A DNA stretch of 20,719 bases, from assembly GCA_040222185.1 (NCBI GenBank), contig JAVKDP010000017.1:1-20719 (forward strand). The letters are read 5' to 3'. A model generated the notes under the pieces. That model saw only the letters and a list, made by a program, of their open reading frames with translations, made no database searches and was not told where the DNA came from. The translations under genes were made by a program, and so were the position numbers. Origin of the DNA: JAVKDP01 sp040222185. GTDB taxonomy: Bacteria > Bacteroidota > Rhodothermia > Balneolales > Balneolaceae. This document shows positions 1 to 7,170 of the stretch, in pieces. Each line of letters opens with the position of its first letter. Position 1 is the stretch's first letter.

Positions 1-772
1 TTTGTGTTTGGAGACCATATCCCCCCATAGTTGGATCAGTTCGAGGACTTGGATAGTAAACACCTCTGAAACTATGCGGCCCTTCAGTCTCTAAGCCAAC
101 AGCATATTCCAAATCAGAAAAATCATCCATTACATAATAGGATTCTAAATCTGCACTTGGGAAACGGCCATCTCTACCATTCCAGGTTCCGGGCCAACCC
201 GCATCTTCTTCACTTAAACGGTCTGGCCAGAATTGAGGCCATGATTCAGTATCATTTGATAGCGCTGGTACAGGGGCTGAAGCTAAAGTAATTGGATCCG
301 TTCTGAATGGATTATTAAAACCTGGTAAGGGTAACCATCCCCAAAGATCGCCACTATAAGGACTTGTTCTGGCACCTGCACTTCTATAGTTAATAATTAC
401 CGGGTTTAGAGAAGTATCAGCTGGTGCACCGCTATCAAGCCAGTTTATATAATCATCAAATGTTGCAATATTAGTTGCATCAGCTGCACCTACTTTTCCT
501 GCAACAACAACACCTACACCATCAATATGCCTTCCACCTACACCACGAGGCCAAACACCCCATGGGATATCATTCCATCTCGAAAGTTCACCATGATTTC
601 GAAAGTTGGTTTCGATAAGGTTACCATCGATAACACCTCGTGCAACCGACTCAAATTCACCTTTGTACACTACTCCATTTGCTGAATCGGGAATAGCTTG
701 CTGTGCATGTACATTTCCTGCTATAACAAGTAGGAAGCCCAGTATCAGTAATTGTTTTGTTTTAGACTGCAT
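1..772 (-). CDS. Exported protein of unknown function, partial (N-terminal 257 residues)
   Basis: An open frame reads without a stop from an ATG at 772 to the left edge, so the C-terminus is missing. The product begins with a clear signal peptide (MQSKTKQLL, a hydrophobic stretch, then VHA|QQ around residue 24) and is probably exported. The mature part is rich in Trp, Gly, Pro and Asp and includes WNDIPWGVWPRGVGG followed by a Gly/Val-rich stretch. This style is seen in large secreted proteins of unknown function in Rhodothermota, Balneolota and Ignavibacteria, many of which end in a T9SS sorting domain. That parallel is from memory, and no named domain is recognised. The gene starts 35 nt after the TonB-receptor stop on the same strand, so it is probably cotranscribed and works at the cell surface with that receptor. 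No Shine-Dalgarno motif is visible. The existence of the gene is well supported; its function is unknown. Confidence 0.8.
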   Translation of the reverse strand, partial: MQSKTKQLLILGFLLVIAGNVHAQQAIPDSANGVVYKGEFESVARGVIDGNLIETNFRNHGELSRWNDIPWGVWPRGVGGRHIDGVGVVVAGKVGAADATNIATFDDYINWLDSGAPADTSLNPVIINYRSAGARTSPYSGDLWGWLPLPGFNNPFRTDPITLASAPVPALSNDTESWPQFWPDRLSEEDAGWPGTWNGRDGRFPSADLESYYVMDDFSDLEYAVGLETEGPHSFRGVYYPSPRTDPTMGGYGLQTQ

Positions 773-807
773 AAATTTACTTTTAATACTCGTTTAATAT
801 TTGAAGC

Positions 808-3555
808 TTAAAATTTTAAGCTTAGTCCTACTTTGATAGTTCTTGGTGGCCCTAATCTTGATTGATCAATAAAGAACTCAGAATATGTGTTTAAACCACC
901 AGGTTGTGTACCTGCATCTATTCTACGGCTCAAATCAGTCGATTCAGTAGCAAGCCCTGTGTCATTAAATACTCCCCAGTCAGGAGCGGAATCGAAAATG
1001 TTATCAACTTGTAAGAAAAGTTGTATATCTCTCTGTATAGCTGGAGGCTTATAGTATACTCTCGCATCAGAGTTAAACCAAAGTGGTTTATCTTCATTGT
1101 TTGGAATGGATGATTGTACAAAGTCTCTTACTGAAGTATAAGGAGTTCCAGTCTGTAGACTGTTTATTGCAGATATAGTCATTCCGAATTTAGTATCGTA
1201 AGTAATTGTATTATTTAACACATTTCTTCTATCCCAATCCAATCGATTGATTTTGATAACAGGGTCTGCACCGCTTTGAGCTCTGTTAAATGTCTCATTA
1301 GGATTAGATGCCGATCCACTTGCAAACTGTAATGTATAATCAATTGTCCAGCTTAAAGGACCATCACCCCTTTGGTAAAGTGAAAAAGTAACACCTTTAA
1401 TTGTTCCGTAATCCAAGTTCACAAGTCTTGATGTTAATCTTCCGGATTGATCACGGGTTACTTCTGTTCCTGCCAAATCTCTAATATCCTTTGAAAATAG
1501 TGTCAGGTCTAATCCAAGCGTTTCAGTTAAACCTTGCTGTAAACCTACTTCAAACTGTAAAGTTCTTTCTGGCTTAAGAGAAGCATTTCCATATGAGATG
1601 GAAGCTGCCTGAGGATTTGCTTCAAATTCGTTGTTAGTGTATAGAAGATTTAGCTGAGGAGTTTGGAAAAATAATCCAGATGAAAATCTCATTACACCAG
1701 TTTCAGAAATAGGAAATGCAATTCCTAATCTCGGGCTTAACTGAAAAGAGCTTGAGGCTGCCGTTCTATTAGAAACTGAATCTCCAGGCGCTCCATTCGG
1801 ATCAGGAATTCTTGCAGCTGTTGCCTGTGATAAATCTACCGGAACTACAAAATCAGGTTCAAAGTAGTCGAATCTTAATCCTGCATTCACAATGAGGTTT
1901 TCAAATTCCAGTTTAACCTGAGAGTAACCAGCAGTCTCATAAGGCTGAACCTCCAAACTACTATTACTAAATGGGCTATCAGATCTGATAGGTTCTAACA
2001 GGGCATTTGTTGTAATACCAAATGACTCATTATCTAAACTGTGGAACCGAGCTGAAACACCTGTTTTAAATAACACAATGTTATTAATCTGGGAAGTATA
2101 ATCTGCAACTATTGTATGACTCTTAGTAATACCCTGAGATGAAAACAAATCATTTCCACCCATGTTAAATGCATCCTGTCCTTGCTGGCTTGATAGTTCA
2201 GGGCCAACATATCTTGGATCAAGAATAGTTGCTGTAGCATCATTATATAATCTACTTTCTCCGGTATCACTTAAATAGCTATAAGAAAGATTTGCAAAAG
2301 CATTTTGCCCTATTGTATATCTCAGTCCAACAATGTGGTTTTGAGATTGGTTATAATATCTGTTTATCCCGTCAGGATTATATTTATAGGCATGGTTATA
2401 GTTCCTTCCATCGCTATCCTGAAGGAATAGGTTATAATCTAGCTTAAGGCGGCTGCTAAACTCATAAACAAATGAAGCATTTATAGAGAATCTCTCATTG
2501 TTATTAAGCTCTTCATAATCTCCTGTTCCGGAAGATTGTAACAACCAGGTTTCAGGAGAACCATTTGCTAAACCAAACTGAGTATCAGAAGGTCTGAATA
2601 AATCTCTACCTATTAAATAGCCAGGATCTTTTACATATCTCACTGTAGCCTGAACACCAAGCTTATCTTTTATGATCGGACCACCGGCAGAGAACTGAAC
2701 ATCCCAGTTCGCAAAAGTAGATGCTGCTTCAGTGTAACTCACTCTTTCATTAGAAAAATCACTTGCACTTAAAAACGAACCAGCACTCACATCTCTGGAA
2801 ACAAATTCAAGTTGCCGGTCACTTACAATAGTCCCTGAGTAAGCAAGGAAATTTGCAGACCATTCTGGTGTTACCCCTTTTGTAACAATATTCACGACCC
2901 CGCTAAGTGCCTGTCCATATTCAGCATTAAAAACACCGCTAATAACTTCCAGGCTGGAGACCATATTTTGTTCCACTTCAAAGGATGCACTATTGTTGAA
3001 TGCATTATTTATTGGAACACCATTTACTAAATAAGAAACTTCACCTGTTCTACCACCTCTAAAATGACCATCAACAACACCTGCCTGTTGGTTAATCGCT
3101 TCGCCAATACTTACAACTGGTAATTCTTCAAGTTGTTCGGCACTAACATAAGCTGTTGTTGTGGTTCTGTCTTTTTCTACTATCGGACGCTCAGCTGTTA
3201 CAATGATTTCCTGACCTTCAATTACTTCTTCCTGCATGGTCACATTAACTTCTGTCGTCTTATCGACTTGTACAACTACCTTTTCAACTTTCGTAGTTGC
3301 AAAACCAATATAGTTAAATACGATTGTGTAGGTACCGGGATCTAAATTCACCAACGTGTAATTCCCGTCTACATCTGTTAAAATTCCTTTTGTTGTGCCT
3401 TCTATGACAACCTGGACACCGATTAGTGGTTCACCTGAATCATCAATTACTTTTCCCGCAATTTTACCTTTTGTACCGGCTAAAAGAGCAGTTGAAGTGA
3501 TGAATAGAGTAGCTATAAAAAGAGCATGAAACTTAGTGAGTAATAGTTTCTTCAT
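808..3555 (-). CDS. TonB-dependent outer-membrane receptor with carboxypeptidase-regulatory-like N-terminal domain
   Basis: This 915-residue protein should import a ligand across the outer membrane using TonB/ExbBD energy. The order visible is: signal peptide (1-26, ending ALLAG); a beta-sandwich CarboxypepD_reg-like domain (about 30-108, with GKVIDDSGEPLIGVQV and DVDGNYTLVNLDPGTYTI); a TonB-box-like segment (EIIVTAERP, about 116-124); a plug domain (about 125-228, with SYLVNGVPINNAF and the plug-end motif GVVNIVTKG); then a long beta-barrel ending in a terminal Phe (VGLSLKF), as outer-membrane proteins do. It is shorter than typical SusC proteins and no SusD gene is adjacent in the window. 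The ATG at 3555 is forced by an in-frame TAA shortly upstream. It lies only 16 A/T-rich nt after a strong hairpin and has no Shine-Dalgarno motif. The gene follows the T9SS-sorted protein and precedes another exported protein. A carbohydrate ligand is inferred from context; siderophore or peptide uptake is not excluded. Confidence 0.93.
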   Translation of the reverse strand: MKKLLLTKFHALFIATLFITSTALLAGTKGKIAGKVIDDSGEPLIGVQVVIEGTTKGILTDVDGNYTLVNLDPGTYTIVFNYIGFATTKVEKVVVQVDKTTEVNVTMQEEVIEGQEIIVTAERPIVEKDRTTTTAYVSAEQLEELPVVSIGEAINQQAGVVDGHFRGGRTGEVSYLVNGVPINNAFNNSASFEVEQNMVSSLEVISGVFNAEYGQALSGVVNIVTKGVTPEWSANFLAYSGTIVSDRQLEFVSRDVSAGSFLSASDFSNERVSYTEAASTFANWDVQFSAGGPIIKDKLGVQATVRYVKDPGYLIGRDLFRPSDTQFGLANGSPETWLLQSSGTGDYEELNNNERFSINASFVYEFSSRLKLDYNLFLQDSDGRNYNHAYKYNPDGINRYYNQSQNHIVGLRYTIGQNAFANLSYSYLSDTGESRLYNDATATILDPRYVGPELSSQQGQDAFNMGGNDLFSSQGITKSHTIVADYTSQINNIVLFKTGVSARFHSLDNESFGITTNALLEPIRSDSPFSNSSLEVQPYETAGYSQVKLEFENLIVNAGLRFDYFEPDFVVPVDLSQATAARIPDPNGAPGDSVSNRTAASSSFQLSPRLGIAFPISETGVMRFSSGLFFQTPQLNLLYTNNEFEANPQAASISYGNASLKPERTLQFEVGLQQGLTETLGLDLTLFSKDIRDLAGTEVTRDQSGRLTSRLVNLDYGTIKGVTFSLYQRGDGPLSWTIDYTLQFASGSASNPNETFNRAQSGADPVIKINRLDWDRRNVLNNTITYDTKFGMTISAINSLQTGTPYTSVRDFVQSSIPNNEDKPLWFNSDARVYYKPPAIQRDIQLFLQVDNIFDSAPDWGVFNDTGLATESTDLSRRIDAGTQPGGLNTYSEFFIDQSRLGPPRTIKVGLSLKF

Positions 3556-3571
3556 AATTATGAAAAATTAA

Positions 3572-3600
3572 ATCAGGCGCAACTCGAGGTTGCGCCTGAT
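3572..3600 (-). terminator. Intergenic hairpin with U-rich tail (attenuator or terminator between the T9SS-protein and receptor genes)
   Basis: A perfect 12-bp inverted repeat (ATCAGGCGCAAC / GTTGCGCCTGAT) encloses a 5-nt loop. On the minus-strand transcript it is followed by TTTAATTTTTC, the form of an intrinsic terminator. The receptor ATG lies 16 nt beyond it. Because the receptor has no other obvious promoter in the 77-nt gap, partial read-through or an RNA-processing/stabilising role for the upstream message is the likely function. Confidence 0.75.
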
Positions 3601-3632
3601 GGATATTGAATGTTGATAATAATCTAACTTGT

Positions 3633-5816
3633 TTATTTGATCAGCATCATTTTTCGTGACTGCACGAAAGACGGAGTACTTAATCTATAAACATACATTC
3701 CTGAAGAAAGACTAGACGCATTGAATTTTTGGCTATGCTGTCCTGATGTCATTCTTTCGTTTTGTAGCAGAGTAGCTACTTTTTGGCCAAGCATGTTAAA
3801 TACTTCAAGCGTTACTTCGGTAGTAGTACCTAATGTAAAGTTGATGTTTGTGCTTGGGTTGAATGGGTTTGGATAGTTTTGATCTAAAGTAAATACTTCT
3901 GGAGTAGTATTGTCTTCACCTTCGTTTGATACAACAAATCCCGCATCAATACCAGCAAAAGCAACTACAGTCCACTTAGCAGGAGTATTCCACCATGTGT
4001 CATCTCCACCTTTTTTAGACCAACCTACCTGAGTATCTCTCGCAGTTCCGTCGTTATCATTAATTGTAACGTTGAACGGGTAAAGAGTTACTTCGTCTCC
4101 ACTAGGGAAATCAAAAGCTTTATCTTCAGTTTCTCCACCACTAAGCTCAATAGTACTTAGTACAGACAGAGTACGGTACCCTGTTGCTGAAGCATCAAAG
4201 ATTGTTTGTGAATTTGGAACTTCACCATCAACATTAGCTCCACCACCGTTAGCGTGAATGAAACCATCACCATCAGAAAACTTACCGCCTCTGAATTGGT
4301 AATCCGGATCAGCACCACTTTCAAAGTTTTGGTGAGTAGAACCCTGAATGAACGATTCAGGTGTATAGTTTGCAAGTCCCATTTCCCAGCTATCAAAGTT
4401 CCAGGCTCCGCCTGATCCAGTAGCTACAGTAGCAAATACTTGAATATCATCTGTTACTTCAGCGTATACGATAAGCGAGTTATCAGTTGGATCGAAACCA
4501 ATCCAGTATTTACTTGAAATGTCATTATCATCATCTCCACCGTCACCATTTTCGATTACTTTACTGTCGCCAGCAATTGTAAATGGCTGGTAACCATCCG
4601 GGAAGAATCCGGCCATAGTAGCAGCATCAGGAATTGCATCTGCTTCAAGAGCACCAAATACAGCATCTACAGCGTCTGTACTAAGTTCGCTAGCATAGTA
4701 TGGAGAAACCTTGATATCAGAAGTAATTGTACCAGCAGCAGCAGCACTTTCAGAACCGAAATTTGAAGAAGCAGTAACTGCATAATGAGCTTCAAATCCA
4801 GCTGCATAATTCGGGTGAGGAGCTGTTAATTCATGATCGAAAGAAAGTTCACCATCAAAAGCAACAGAACCTAATTGTTCAACACCGTCAGCTAGTACAT
4901 CAGTGATAGCCGATTCGCTAAAATAAACATTGTAACCACCTACATTTTCACCAGCTCCCCAAGAGATAGTATTTACACCAGATGCATTAGAAACATCAAT
5001 GGAAGCAAGTGCAGCAGGAGCCTCGTCAACTAGTTGCTCTGGAGGAACACCAATTGAGAAATAGTCAAGGTAGATAGATCCACCAACACCACCAGCATGA
5101 TCAATATGGCGACCGAAATACTTAACAGAGTTCCACTGGAATTCCATAAAATTCGGATCACTTGGGCCATCAAAAACACCAGCAGCTGAACCAGAAGCCC
5201 ATGCGCCGTCATAACCCCAGTTTGCAAATAAAGAATCCACTTCTACATCAAGGGCATCACCATTTAATTTTTTCCCAGCTTTAGCTGAATCTAAAGCAGC
5301 ATAAGTTGATGGAGGTAATGGAATAGCAAAATCATGCCATTGCTCGTTATGAGCCCAATCCGGGATTCTCCATCTCATACGGAAAGGAAGATCCTCGCCA
5401 AGAAGCGCTCCATTTTCAGTATCAAAAGCAACGATAAAATCGTTTTGGAATTTATTTAAAGAGTCAGACCATAGTCTGAAGTATAGGGTATCAGTTTCCC
5501 CATAATTTTCTCCGGTAGCACCAGAAGCGTCAATACCTACTGTACCTGCTTCACCATTTGAAGACCATCTGAAACCTCTTTCAGACCAGTCAGCATATCC
5601 AATTTCGTAAACTTTGTTGCCACTTGTTGGATCGAGAGGGTCATTGGTTACAGTTCCATCTGATTCCGGAATCTGTACATTTAAACCGTCAATAAAGAAT
5701 ACAAACTTTCCATTTTCGAAAGATGCATTCTGAGCATTTGTTACCACAGAAAAGCCAGCCATTATCAACAGTCCCAAACAAAGGGTGGCAGCTTTTTTAA
5801 TTGTAGCTTTCATCAT
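3633..5816 (-). CDS. T9SS-sorted secreted protein with probable carbohydrate-binding (CBM-like, CBM9-like) and Fn3-like domains
   Basis: This 727-residue protein starts with a signal peptide (residues 1-28, hydrophobic core LCLGLLIMAGFSVV, cut near TNA|QN). Residues about 31-256 form a jelly-roll-like region rich in Trp and Tyr (RMRWRIPDWAHNEQWHDFAI; GSIYLDYFSIG), resembling galactose-binding/CBM folds. Residues about 265-365 look Fn3-like (NTISWGAGENVGGYNVYFS). Residues about 370-622 resemble a CBM9/DOMON-type domain (YWIGFDPTDNSLIVYAEVTDD, GAWNFDSWEMGL, WWNTPAKWTVVAFAG). Residues about 641-727 are a Por/T9SS type A sorting domain (LDQNYPNPFNPST, LGQKVATLL, SGMYVYRL, KMMLIK). No catalytic domain is seen, so it is probably a surface glycan-binding protein. 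It is the first gene of the cluster, divergent from the LacI regulator. Two ATGs are adjacent: an AGGA motif is 5 nt from the first (5816) and 8 nt from the second (5813), so the second may be the true start. The domain names are pattern judgements, not searches. Confidence 0.88.
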   Translation of the reverse strand: MMKATIKKAATLCLGLLIMAGFSVVTNAQNASFENGKFVFFIDGLNVQIPESDGTVTNDPLDPTSGNKVYEIGYADWSERGFRWSSNGEAGTVGIDASGATGENYGETDTLYFRLWSDSLNKFQNDFIVAFDTENGALLGEDLPFRMRWRIPDWAHNEQWHDFAIPLPPSTYAALDSAKAGKKLNGDALDVEVDSLFANWGYDGAWASGSAAGVFDGPSDPNFMEFQWNSVKYFGRHIDHAGGVGGSIYLDYFSIGVPPEQLVDEAPAALASIDVSNASGVNTISWGAGENVGGYNVYFSESAITDVLADGVEQLGSVAFDGELSFDHELTAPHPNYAAGFEAHYAVTASSNFGSESAAAAGTITSDIKVSPYYASELSTDAVDAVFGALEADAIPDAATMAGFFPDGYQPFTIAGDSKVIENGDGGDDDNDISSKYWIGFDPTDNSLIVYAEVTDDIQVFATVATGSGGAWNFDSWEMGLANYTPESFIQGSTHQNFESGADPDYQFRGGKFSDGDGFIHANGGGANVDGEVPNSQTIFDASATGYRTLSVLSTIELSGGETEDKAFDFPSGDEVTLYPFNVTINDNDGTARDTQVGWSKKGGDDTWWNTPAKWTVVAFAGIDAGFVVSNEGEDNTTPEVFTLDQNYPNPFNPSTNINFTLGTTTEVTLEVFNMLGQKVATLLQNERMTSGQHSQKFNASSLSSGMYVYRLSTPSFVQSRKMMLIK

Positions 5817-5864
5817 GTTTTTCCTGATTTCGTTAGTGTTATCTCTTCATGATTATTTAACATT

Positions 5865-5891
5865 TTGGATATGCTAGAAAAACATATCCAA
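5865..5891 (-). repeat. Stem-loop in the predicted 5' UTR of the T9SS-protein gene
   Basis: The arms TTGGATATG (5865-5873) and CATATCCAA (5883-5891) are perfectly complementary around a 9-nt loop. With a two-base bulge the pairing extends outward through ACAT/ATGT. It lies about 50 nt upstream of the start codon and downstream of the predicted promoter, so it would be transcribed. Its role, whether mRNA stability or an operator, cannot be told from the sequence. Confidence 0.5.
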
Positions 5892-5915
5892 TGTGAAATA
5901 TTAGAAGAGATTTAT

Positions 5916-5945
5916 TTTATAGAAACCCTTCCAAAGAAACAACAA
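5916..5945 (-). promoter_or_regulatory. Candidate promoter of the T9SS-protein/receptor cluster
   Basis: Reading the minus strand, TTGTTG (5945-5940) is followed after 18 nt by TATAAA (5921-5916), a sigma-70-like arrangement giving a 5' UTR of roughly 90 nt. It is the best match in the gap, but AT-rich DNA gives such matches by chance. Confidence 0.35.
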
Positions 5946-5986
5946 GAAAAAGCGAAAATTTTCGGCTCATATGAAAACTATTCTCT

Positions 5987-6013
5987 TATCTATGAGAAAT
6001 TTTCTCATAGATA
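5987..6013. repeat. Perfect 27-bp inverted repeat (candidate operator)
   Basis: TATCTATGAGAAA (5987-5999) and TTTCTCATAGATA (6001-6013) are perfectly complementary around one central base. It sits 3 bp from the first LacI-type operator and about 40 bp upstream of the predicted minus-strand -35 element. A dyad this long and exact with almost no loop fits a protein-binding site better than a terminator. Its sequence is unrelated to the AAGCGCTT operators, suggesting a second regulator. Confidence 0.55.
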
Positions 6014-6016
6014 CCC

Positions 6017-6032
6017 TTAAAAGCGCTTCCAA
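6017..6032. promoter_or_regulatory. LacI/CcpA-type operator 1
   Basis: TTAAAAGCGCTTCCAA has the core palindrome AAGCGCTT with a central CpG, as bound by LacI-family proteins. Read on the minus strand (TTGGAAGCGCTTTTAA) it matches the Bacillus cre consensus TGNAARCGNWWWCA at all but one position. The likely binder is the LacI-family protein encoded immediately to the right. Confidence 0.65.
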
Positions 6033-6066
6033 GCCTTAATTACTAAAATGAATTGATTAATTAATT

Positions 6067-6082
6067 TTGAAAGCGCTTCTTT
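6067..6082. promoter_or_regulatory. LacI/CcpA-type operator 2
   Basis: TTGAAAGCGCTTCTTT carries the same AAGCGCTT core (6071-6078), centred exactly 50 bp from the core of operator 1. It ends just upstream of the predicted -35 element of the regulator gene. The pair could bind a dimer of dimers with DNA looping, or two dimers serving the two divergent promoters. Confidence 0.65.
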
Positions 6083-6084
6083 TT

Positions 6085-6114
6085 TTGCGCAAAATTCTTA
6101 CATTCGGGTATAAA
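6085..6114 (+). promoter_or_regulatory. Candidate promoter of the LacI-family regulator gene
   Basis: TTGCGC (6085-6090) is followed after 18 nt by TATAAA (6109-6114), giving a leader of about 40 nt before the ATG at 6163. The -35 element overlaps a perfect palindrome TTTTGCGCAAAA (6083-6094) and abuts operator 2, so binding there could autoregulate the gene. No Shine-Dalgarno motif is seen before the ATG. Confidence 0.4.
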
Positions 6115-6162
6115 TTTTTTCATACCGTTAATTATAATTATCTCAGTACCAACTAGTTACCA

Positions 6163-7170
6163 ATGATTAAGGCCACATTACAAGATATATCGGAGCGAAC
6201 AGGCTTATCTGTTTCTACTGTATCAAGGATTTTAAGAGGGGAATCCAAAACCAGCTCCGAAAATGTTGAGCTAACTATCAGAACTGCTCAAGAGATTAAC
6301 TACCCTATTAATACCCGTGTCTTAAATGGGAAGTATAATTATAAGGATAAACTCCAGGTTGCATTAATTACTTCTTTTTATCCTGACGAGTTCTACTCTA
6401 CATTCTTTCATGGTTTTAATACTGCCGCTGAACGCCTGGATATCAATCTTTCCCTACATGTTTTTAATCCTGAAAAAAATTCCCTGCACGAATTCATTAC
6501 TGAATTAAGCTTCAATTCAATTGATGCAGCAATCCTGTTTTTACCTACACTCCAGGAGCATGACTATGAAATTCTGTTAAAAGAAAGCCCCTCTGATTTT
6601 GTAATGTTATCCGTTGCACCTTTGTTTAATCCGGTTTTAGATACCATTACTTTTGATTCCTATCGAGGTGGCTTTATTGTGGCCAAACACTTTTATGAAA
6701 GGGGTTATCATAAAGTAGGTATCATTACCGGACCTGTTAACAAGAACGAATCTTTACTCCGCAAAAATGGGTTTCTTGACTATATCAATCAGAAGAGTGA
6801 AATGGAATTGATATGGAATTTTGAGGGAGACTATAGCCTCAGCGCAGGAAAATCAGCTTTCGAAACTTTTGATCGCCTGGATGAAAAACCAAGGGCAATT
6901 TTTTCCAGTAACGATTATATGTGCCTTGGCTTCCTGGAACAGGCAAGTAAGAAAGGGGTTCAAATACCAAGAGAAGTAGCAATCTCAGGATATGATGACT
7001 TACCTATCTGTAGTTTTGTTCATCCATCAATTACTTCAGTACATACCGACTACGAGATTTTAGCGCAAAAGGCGTTTAGTATTCTAAATGAGAAGTTTGA
7101 GACCTCAAGCTTACATAACGGAATTCTAAGTATAATTCCGGTGTCGTTATCTGTTAGGCACTCTTCTTAG
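6163..7170 (+). CDS. LacI-family transcriptional regulator
   Basis: This 335-residue protein has the usual LacI/GalR length and layout. Residues 1-25 form the helix-turn-helix (ATLQDISERTGLSVSTVSRIL), followed by the hinge region (EINYPINTRVLNG, about 44-56) and a periplasmic-binding-protein-like effector domain (about 62-335). The latter includes HFYERGYHKVGIITGP and PRAIFSSNDYMCLGFLEQASKKGVQIPREVAISGYDD split over two segments, plus PSITSVHTDY near the end. The hinge lacks the common 'Y.PN..AR' form but keeps a Leu where family members insert into the central CpG of the operator, and AAGCGCTT operators with that CpG lie just upstream. It is divergent from the T9SS-protein/receptor cluster and probably controls it and itself in response to a sugar or derived metabolite. 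The effector cannot be predicted. The stop codon overlaps that of the convergent SGNH gene (TTAG). Confidence 0.93.
   Translation: MIKATLQDISERTGLSVSTVSRILRGESKTSSENVELTIRTAQEINYPINTRVLNGKYNYKDKLQVALITSFYPDEFYSTFFHGFNTAAERLDINLSLHVFNPEKNSLHEFITELSFNSIDAAILFLPTLQEHDYEILLKESPSDFVMLSVAPLFNPVLDTITFDSYRGGFIVAKHFYERGYHKVGIITGPVNKNESLLRKNGFLDYINQKSEMELIWNFEGDYSLSAGKSAFETFDRLDEKPRAIFSSNDYMCLGFLEQASKKGVQIPREVAISGYDDLPICSFVHPSITSVHTDYEILAQKAFSILNEKFETSSLHNGILSIIPVSLSVRHSS

Larger units (their letters stand above)
5817..6162. other. Divergent regulatory region between the T9SS-protein gene and the LacI-family gene
   Basis: This 346-bp AT-rich gap holds no gene. It contains candidate promoters for both strands, two LacI/CcpA-type operators, a 27-bp perfect inverted repeat, a 5'-UTR stem-loop, and two further 12-bp palindromes (CGAAAATTTTCG at 5953-5964; TTTTGCGCAAAA at 6083-6094). 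Such a concentration of dyads points to multi-protein control of the divergent genes. Confidence 0.8.

Noticed and set aside
471..540. Gly/Val-rich stretch of the partial protein as a possible repeat domain or selectivity motif
   Set aside because: Only one copy is visible and the protein is cut off, so no repeat or family can be claimed.
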